From Clostridia bacterium (lineage in GTDB: Bacteria; Bacillota; Clostridia; Oscillospirales; CAG-272): a stretch of 5,291 bases of DNA. The stretch spans positions 1-5,291 of the forward strand of contig JAKSPW010000115.1 of NCBI GenBank assembly GCA_024404435.1, read 5' to 3'. Positions 1 to 3,589 of the stretch are shown one piece after another. Made by a program: the position numbers and the translations under genes. The stretch's first letter is position 1; every line of letters starts with the position of its first letter. The notes beneath the pieces are model-generated. The model searched no databases. It had not been told where the DNA came from and worked only from the letters and a program-made list of their open reading frames with translations.

Positions 1-481
1 TCTCACCGGCATGCCCGGAGTTGGGAAGACCACGGTCGGACATCTGCTCGCCGAAAAAACGGGCAGGGAATTCATTGATACCGATGAGCAGATAATAAAG
101 AAAACGGGAATGACTCCGGGCGAGATCTTTTCTGCCTACGGTGAAAAGCATTTCAGAGATGTCGAAACGGAGGTCATCCGCGAGACTGTGCTCACGAAGA
201 GCGGAGCCGTCATCGCGACGGGCGGCGGAGCACCGATGAAGGCGGAAAATGTCAGGATGATGAAACGGTGCGGGAGGATCTTCTTCCTCAACCGGCCGAT
301 AAGCGATATCGTTCCGACCCCGGACAGACCGACCGCGCTTGACAGAGCGGCGCTTGAGCAGAGATTTGCCGAAAGATATGAGCGATACCTGTCTTCGGCA
401 GATGTCGAAATCGATGCTTCCGTCGGAGCGGAAGGCACGGCAGACGCCGTTCTGAAAATTTTCGGACAATATACCGTATAG
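1..481 (+). CDS. aroK: Shikimate kinase, 5'-truncated by the window edge
   Basis: Phosphorylates shikimate to shikimate 3-phosphate with ATP in the cytoplasm, step 5 of the chorismate pathway. The reading frame is open from base 2. The ATG at 11 is not the start: it lies inside the Walker A loop (LTG-MPGVGKTT), and the preceding beta-strand must be upstream. Numbering from that Met, family landmarks are present: the FIDTD shikimate-binding acidic pair (D23, D25), R49 and E52 in FRDVE, the GGG motif at 71-73, the lid arginine in DRPTAL (R106) and R122 in the AERYERY helix, which corresponds to the nucleotide-site arginine. With 159 visible residues and a family length near 165-175, only a short N-terminus is missing if the enzyme stands alone. 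In some Clostridia this domain is fused behind shikimate dehydrogenase, which cannot be excluded here. It ends with TAG at 479-481, 11 bases before the DAHP synthase start. Confidence 0.95.
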   Translation, partial: LTGMPGVGKTTVGHLLAEKTGREFIDTDEQIIKKTGMTPGEIFSAYGEKHFRDVETEVIRETVLTKSGAVIATGGGAPMKAENVRMMKRCGRIFFLNRPISDIVPTPDRPTALDRAALEQRFAERYERYLSSADVEIDASVGAEGTADAVLKIFGQYTV

Positions 482-484
482 AGG
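480..484 (+). promoter_or_regulatory. Ribosome binding site of DAHP synthase overlapping the kinase stop codon
   Basis: AGAGG at 480-484 shares its first two bases with the TAG stop (479-481) of shikimate kinase and lies 8 bases before the ATG at 493. This supports 493 as the start over the in-frame ATGs at 496, 502 and 532. It also suggests that ribosomes finishing the kinase help initiate the next gene. Confidence 0.7.
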
Positions 485-492
485 TTTTTATC

Positions 493-1524
493 ATGATGAA
501 CATGACTTTTATCAGAAAACTGCCGATTCCGATGGAGATCAAGAAGGAATATCCCCTGACACCGGAGCTTGCAAAGGTCAGAGAGCATCAGTGCGGGGAA
601 ACGAAAAAGATCTTCACGGGCGAATCGGATAAATTCCTTCTCGTGATCGGCCCGTGCTCCGCCGACAACGAGGACAGCGTGATCGAATATATCACGCGTC
701 TTCGCACGGTACAGGACAAGGTGTCGGACAAGATAGTCATCATCCCGCGCATATACACGGGCAAACCGCGCACGACGGGCGACGGCTACAAGGGGATGCT
801 CCATCAGCCGAATCCGAAGGAGAACCCCGACCTTCTGAACGGTATCATCGCTATCAGAGACCTTCACATGAGAGCTCTCCGCGAGGCGGGATTCGCCTGC
901 GCCGACGAGATGCTCTATCCCGAAAACCACCGCTACCTCGACGACCTGCTCGCATACGTCGCGGTCGGCGCGAGAAGCTCGGAGGATCAGCATCACAGAA
1001 TGACCTCGAGCGGCCTCGACATCCCCGTCGGAATGAAGAATCCGACGAGCGGCGACCTCTCCGTCATGATGAACTCCGTTACCGCGGCACAGCACCCGCA
1101 CGCATTCATCTATCGCGGCTGGGAGGTTAGGAGCGAAGGAAATCCGCTCGCACACGCGATCCTCAGAGGCTACGTCGACGAAAAGGGACACTCGTATCCG
1201 AACTATCACTACGAGGATCTCATCAAGATGACGGAGCTGTATGCCGAAAGAGACTTAAAGAATCCCGCCGTTATCGTCGATACGAATCACTCGAACTCGG
1301 GCAAAAAGTACCTCGAGCAGATAAGGATCGCAAAGGAAGTCATGAGCAGCCGCCGTCAGAGCGGTGACGTAAAACGGCTCGTCAAGGGACTGATGATCGA
1401 AAGCTATCTCGAGGACGGCGCACAGAAGATCGGAGAGGGCGTTTTCGGAAAATCCATCACCGATCCGTGCCTCGGCTGGAAAAAGACCGAGAGACTTATT
1501 TTCGACATAGCCGACACCCTGTAA
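493..1524 (+). CDS. 3-deoxy-7-phosphoheptulonate (DAHP) synthase, class I alpha (AroF/AroG/AroH type)
   Basis: Condenses phosphoenolpyruvate (PEP) with erythrose 4-phosphate (E4P) to DAHP, the committed first step of aromatic biosynthesis; cytoplasmic TIM barrel needing a divalent metal. At 343 residues it is slightly shorter than E. coli AroG (350). Comparison from memory with AroG places the four metal ligands at C55 (GPCS), H266 (DTNHSN), E303 (MIESYL) and D324 (SITDPCLGW). PEP contacts match R86, E139, R161 (GARSSE), K182 and R225 (ILRG); the E4P loop KPRTT is at 91-95. All catalytic positions are intact, so it should be active. Differences from proteobacterial enzymes include GARSSED for GARTTES, MKNPTSGD for FKNGTDG, and a diverged 203-218 segment, placing it in a separate Firmicutes-type subgroup. 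Which aromatic acid, if any, inhibits it cannot be told, so no aroF/G/H symbol is given. It is probably co-transcribed with shikimate kinase. No convincing terminator follows it. Confidence 0.96.
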   Translation: MMNMTFIRKLPIPMEIKKEYPLTPELAKVREHQCGETKKIFTGESDKFLLVIGPCSADNEDSVIEYITRLRTVQDKVSDKIVIIPRIYTGKPRTTGDGYKGMLHQPNPKENPDLLNGIIAIRDLHMRALREAGFACADEMLYPENHRYLDDLLAYVAVGARSSEDQHHRMTSSGLDIPVGMKNPTSGDLSVMMNSVTAAQHPHAFIYRGWEVRSEGNPLAHAILRGYVDEKGHSYPNYHYEDLIKMTELYAERDLKNPAVIVDTNHSNSGKKYLEQIRIAKEVMSSRRQSGDVKRLVKGLMIESYLEDGAQKIGEGVFGKSITDPCLGWKKTERLIFDIADTL

Positions 1525-1551
1525 AATTTTTCGGAAAAACAAAAAAACTTA

Positions 1552-1580
1552 TTGAAATTGAATCTATTGTATGTTACAAT
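1552..1580 (+). promoter_or_regulatory. Sigma-A-type promoter for the zinc-ribbon membrane protein gene
   Basis: The -35 box is TTGAAA (1552-1557), followed by a 17-base spacer and the -10 box TACAAT (1575-1580), with an extended -10 TG at 1572-1573. Each hexamer differs from consensus by one base and the spacing is optimal, so a strong constitutive promoter is likely. Transcription would begin near 1587, giving a leader of about 70 bases before the ATG at 1658. Confidence 0.8.
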
Positions 1581-1613
1581 GATATCAAGCAGAAGAACTT
1601 TCTTTTGTAACCA

Positions 1614-1627
1614 TCGGCGGATGCCGA
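1614..1627 (+). other. Small leader hairpin upstream of the zinc-ribbon membrane protein gene
   Basis: TCGGC (1614-1618) and GCCGA (1623-1627) can pair as a 5-bp stem closing a GGAT loop in the 5' leader. It ends 15 bases before the ribosome binding site, so it does not block it. It may stabilise the leader or be incidental. No riboswitch class is recognisable in this short leader. Confidence 0.3.
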
Positions 1628-1657
1628 CAAAAATACTATTTTAAAGGAGATACTTCT

Positions 1658-2410
1658 ATGTTCTGTGCAAAATGCGGCAAAGAACTTCCGGAAGGAGCAA
1701 CATTCTGCTCTGATTGCGGAACTCAGGTCGGTACGTCCGGCAAAAAGTCATTCGATCTTCCCGTTGGCGGTTTCATTGATGCCCTCAAGGGCTTCTTCAA
1801 GAAAGGCAACCAGGTGAACGCGGTTGCAGGTGCTTACAACGATAAGAGCTTCATCGGCATCATCGTCGCTGTCGTTTCCGCCGTTATCTTCGCGCTTTCC
1901 GTTATGGTCAACATCAACCAGACCATCGTAGCCGGCGTACATAAGCTCTCTTCGAGAGTTTCCGCCGGTGACATTCTTGAAGACGTTCCGGTAGTCGGAA
2001 ACCTCTTCCTCGCTCTCCTTGCAGGCGTTGTCTGCATCGCAGCAGCAGCTCTCATCATTTTCCTGTTTGATATGATCGTTCGCAAGAACAAGAGCGCAAA
2101 CATCTTCTCGGCATTCAACGTTGCGGCTATCGCATTCCTGCCCGTAACTGTTGCCTGCATCCTCAACTTCGTCCTCGGACTGCCCGGATGCTTCATGCCC
2201 GCACTTGTTATGGCAATTGCAGTCGTATTCAGCCTTGCACTTTACACGGCAGCATTCAAGAAGATCTTCGGTATCGGTGAGCATTCGTTCATCGTTTCGA
2301 TCATCCCCGCTCTCATCATTGCAGTTCTTGCAGTAGTATTCATTACAATCGTTGTCTCCAACTGCGGTGAGTATCTCTTCACCGGTCTTTCATACTTCTT
2401 TGCAGACTGA
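1658..2410 (+). CDS. Zinc-ribbon integral membrane protein, Yip1-like layout
   Basis: A 250-residue protein of unknown specific role. Residues 1-22 form a zinc ribbon with paired cysteines C3/C6 and C17/C20 (CxxC-x10-CxxC), the short double-ribbon type common at the N-terminus of Firmicutes proteins. A roughly 40-residue polar linker follows. Hydrophobic segments near 65-86, 113-138, 150-173, 178-199 and 211-234 predict five membrane helices. A cytosolic ribbon on a five-helix bundle resembles Yip1-domain proteins of Gram-positive bacteria, but that is inference from layout. The ATG at 1658 sits 7 bases after AAAGGAGA (1643-1650), a strong ribosome binding site, and places the first CxxC at residue 3, typical for such proteins. 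It has its own promoter (1552-1580) and terminator (2425-2457), so it is monocistronic. Codons favour ATC, TTC, AAC, AAG, GTT and GCA and look less GC-rich than the upstream synthase, hinting at high expression. Confidence 0.85.
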   Translation: MFCAKCGKELPEGATFCSDCGTQVGTSGKKSFDLPVGGFIDALKGFFKKGNQVNAVAGAYNDKSFIGIIVAVVSAVIFALSVMVNINQTIVAGVHKLSSRVSAGDILEDVPVVGNLFLALLAGVVCIAAAALIIFLFDMIVRKNKSANIFSAFNVAAIAFLPVTVACILNFVLGLPGCFMPALVMAIAVVFSLALYTAAFKKIFGIGEHSFIVSIIPALIIAVLAVVFITIVVSNCGEYLFTGLSYFFAD

Positions 2411-2424
2411 GAATTGATTACAGC

Positions 2425-2457
2425 AAAAAAAGAGGACTTTTTGAAGTCCTCTTTTTT
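2425..2457. terminator. Bidirectional rho-independent terminator
   Basis: Bases 2426-2439 pair perfectly with 2444-2457 (core GAGGACTT/AAGTCCTC extended by A6/T6) around the loop TTTG. The T-run serves as U-tract on the + strand and the A-run (2425-2431) does the same on the - strand. It ends the zinc-ribbon membrane gene 14 bases after its stop. It also ends the convergent DUF1540 gene, whose TAA (2456-2458) overlaps the stem. Confidence 0.93.
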
Positions 2458-2653
2458 ATTTTGCTTCGTTGCTGCGGCAGGCTGAGTTTCCGAGAATGAA
2501 GGATTCACAGTCGGTGCACTGACTGACCGTCGGATTCTTCTCGTGCGAGCCGACCTTGATCTTGTCGAGCGCGCAGAAGTTGTCGCTCGTCGAGTGATTT
2601 GCACACTGGAAGACGGAACATTCGATACAGTTGTTGCATTTTTTCTTGTCCAT
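2456..2653 (-). CDS. DUF1540 family cysteine-rich protein
   Basis: A small protein of 65 residues whose biochemical role is unknown; the family is regarded as likely metal-binding because of its conserved cysteines. Numbered from the ATG at 2653, cysteines lie at 6, 9, 12, 17, 27, 46, 49 and 59. The core pattern C12-x4-C17-x9-C27 (ECSVFQC...NFCALDKIKV) followed by C46-x2-C49-ESF matches DUF1540, where CSV..C, C-A--I-V and T-C-SF are typical. A GTG at 2668 would add five residues (MRLCF), but the ATG at 2653 is preferred: GTGAGG (2663-2668) lies 9 bases upstream as a ribosome binding site and would be used up by the GTG start. The TAA stop overlaps the bidirectional terminator stem. The gene is convergent with the membrane zinc-ribbon gene and divergent from the second zinc-ribbon gene. 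No signal peptide or membrane helix is visible. Confidence 0.85.
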   Translation of the reverse strand: MDKKKCNNCIECSVFQCANHSTSDNFCALDKIKVGSHEKNPTVSQCTDCESFILGNSACRSNEAK

Positions 2654-2662
2654 AAAGCAAAG

Positions 2663-2668
2663 CCTCAC
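2663..2668 (-). promoter_or_regulatory. Ribosome binding site deciding the DUF1540 start
   Basis: On the - strand GTGAGG lies 9 bases before the ATG at 2653. It contains the competing GTG start codon at 2668, which itself has no purine-rich site at a usable distance upstream (the preceding bases read TTTCAAATACGATAT). Confidence 0.6.
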
Positions 2669-2677
2669 ATATCGTAT

Positions 2678-2696
2678 TTGAAATCAATGATTTCAA
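2678..2696. promoter_or_regulatory. Perfect 19-base palindrome, operator-like
   Basis: TTGAAATCA (2678-2686) and TGATTTCAA (2688-2696) form a perfect 9-bp inverted repeat with a single central base. It lies 24 bases upstream of the DUF1540 start codon, inside its expected leader or promoter, and about 60 bases upstream of the -35 box of the divergent zinc-ribbon gene. The even, AT-rich dyad is the form bound by dimeric repressors. In RNA it would need a loop of at least three bases, so a protein-binding role is more natural than a hairpin. The regulator is unknown. Confidence 0.5.
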
Positions 2697-2754
2697 GCTT
2701 AATATGCACAAAAACGAGCTCCGATATTCTTCCGGTTTGTTTTTTGTAAATTTA

Positions 2755-2783
2755 TTGACTGTTAAACCCGATTGTGTTATTAT
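2755..2783 (+). promoter_or_regulatory. Sigma-A-type promoter for the soluble zinc-ribbon gene
   Basis: TTGACT (2755-2760), a 17-base spacer and TATTAT (2778-2783) with an extended -10 TG at 2775-2776. The architecture equals that of the promoter at 1552-1580. Transcription would start near 2790, giving a leader of about 75 bases before the ATG at 2866. This placement also argues against coding starts upstream at 2704 or 2788. Confidence 0.75.
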
Positions 2784-2792
2784 AAGAATGGA

Positions 2793-2826
2793 GTTTTCCG
2801 AGTACAGATGCTCTCAACCGGAAAAT
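2793..2826 (+). other. Leader inverted repeat upstream of the soluble zinc-ribbon gene
   Basis: TTTTCCG (2794-2800) pairs with CGGAAAA (2819-2825), extendable by a G-T pair, around an 18-base loop at the very start of the predicted transcript. A second tiny hairpin, GCAC-GAA-GTGC (2838-2848), lies just before the ribosome binding site. No known riboswitch or T-box element is recognisable. This could be a 5' stabilising structure or chance. Confidence 0.3.
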
Positions 2827-2852
2827 GCAAAAAAACGGCACGAAGTGCATAG

Positions 2853-2860
2853 AAAGGTGG
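2853..2860 (+). promoter_or_regulatory. Ribosome binding site fixing the start at 2866
   Basis: AAAGGTGG lies 5 bases before the ATG at 2866. The upstream in-frame ATGs at 2704 and 2788 have no comparable site, so this selects the start that puts the zinc ribbon at the extreme N-terminus. Confidence 0.7.
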
Positions 2861-2865
2861 TTTAT

Positions 2866-3489
2866 ATGGCACAAAAGTTTTGCACCGAATGCGGTGCGCG
2901 ACTCCCGGAAAACAGTCTGTTCTGTGCCGAGTGCGGCACGCCGATCATTTCAGCCGGTAAACCGGCATCCTCTGTTGAGACAAAGCCCGCTTCCGTGGGA
3001 GACGCTGTTCCCGTCGTGATACCGGGCGGCATTTCATATCCCGTTGCGGGACAAGCAAACATTCCGACAAAAATGGGGAAAATGTCACCTGTGGACGAGA
3101 GTTTGACAATGCTCGCGGAATACTGTAGTAAAACTATGGCTACCGTGGGCGGGGACGGCTACACCGAATGGGTGCTTAACCGTTGTGCAGACGGCACTCT
3201 GCAGCTCGATTATTACCGAAACTATGTGGGATATGAGGAAGAGGTCCATGAGACATTTCCCGCTCCCGCCGACACATGGGACAGGATCCTCTCCATAAAA
3301 GAGAAGTATCACCTTGCAAATCCCCCTTCCTGGCTGAATATGGGGATGTGCGGCGGCGAGAGAATAGTGAAGATCCGGGAAGGCGACACCGTTATCAGGC
3401 TTGTTTGGGGCTCTTTGAATGATAGTTATAATAAAGCCTTTTCTCTCATTAAGGAAATATTGACGGGTATCGGCTCGAAAAAGCAATAA
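2866..3489 (+). CDS. Soluble zinc-ribbon protein with an unrecognised C-terminal domain
   Basis: A 207-residue protein of unknown function. Residues 1-28 are a zinc ribbon with C6/C9 and C20/C23 (CxxC-x10-CxxC), the same spacing as in the 1658-2410 protein and sharing the pattern FC-x2-CG...LPE...FC-x2-CGT. Residues 29-70 are a Pro/Ala/Val/Ser-rich, probably disordered linker. Residues 72-204 look like one compact alpha/beta domain: a helix (DESLTMLAEYCSKTM), then strands around YTEWVLNRC and LQLDYYRNY, a helix (TWDRILSIKEKY), a loop with GMCGG, strands (RIVKIREG, VIRLVWG) and a final helix (YNKAFSLIKEIL). I do not recognise this domain. There is no signal peptide or membrane helix, so it is cytoplasmic. 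The reading frame extends back to 2704, but the promoter at 2755-2783 lies in that extension, and the ribosome binding site fits 2866. It is transcribed alone, ended by the terminator at 3537-3570. Confidence 0.82.
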   Translation: MAQKFCTECGARLPENSLFCAECGTPIISAGKPASSVETKPASVGDAVPVVIPGGISYPVAGQANIPTKMGKMSPVDESLTMLAEYCSKTMATVGGDGYTEWVLNRCADGTLQLDYYRNYVGYEEEVHETFPAPADTWDRILSIKEKYHLANPPSWLNMGMCGGERIVKIREGDTVIRLVWGSLNDSYNKAFSLIKEILTGIGSKKQ

Positions 3490-3536
3490 GCATCGGCAAA
3501 CCGTTTCTTGAGAAGGCGACGCTTTTGGATGAAAAT

Positions 3537-3570
3537 AAACAGGCTGACAGTCAAAATCAGCCTGTTTTTC
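3537..3570. terminator. Rho-independent terminator, probably bidirectional
   Basis: AAACAGGCTGA (3537-3547) pairs perfectly with TCAGCCTGTTT (3557-3567) around a 9-base loop, followed on the + strand by a T-rich run to 3574. On the - strand the stem is followed by TTTATTTTC, an acceptable U-tract. It ends the soluble zinc-ribbon gene and probably also the convergent beta-helix gene, whose stop lies 22 bases away at 3590-3592. Confidence 0.88.
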
Positions 3571-3589
3571 TTTTCAGTGTGTGACTTTT

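Noticed and set aside
136..1209. A 357-codon open frame on the - strand across shikimate kinase and DAHP synthase
   Set aside because: It is antisense to two genes with intact catalytic motifs, has a composition rich in Arg/Val/Ser typical of a shadow frame, and no domain can be recognised.
1525..1551. Possible terminator after DAHP synthase (TTTTTCGGAAAAA)
   Set aside because: Only a 5-bp A-T stem with a three-base loop and no following T-run on the + strand, too weak to call. Read-through into the next gene remains possible.
1587..1657. Riboswitch or T-box in the leader of the membrane zinc-ribbon gene
   Set aside because: The leader is about 70 bases with one 5-bp hairpin and no terminator/antiterminator pair, T-box sequence or known aptamer core.
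2543..2749. A 68-codon + strand frame across the DUF1540 gene
   Set aside because: It is antisense to the DUF1540 gene, which has the family cysteine pattern; this frame has no ribosome binding site or recognisable motif.
2704..2865. N-terminal extension of the soluble zinc-ribbon protein starting at 2704 or 2788
   Set aside because: The best promoter (2755-2783) lies inside the extension, neither ATG has a ribosome binding site, and the zinc ribbon is expected at the N-terminus. A leaderless start at 2788, right at the predicted transcript start, is conceivable but less likely than 2866 with AAAGGTGG.
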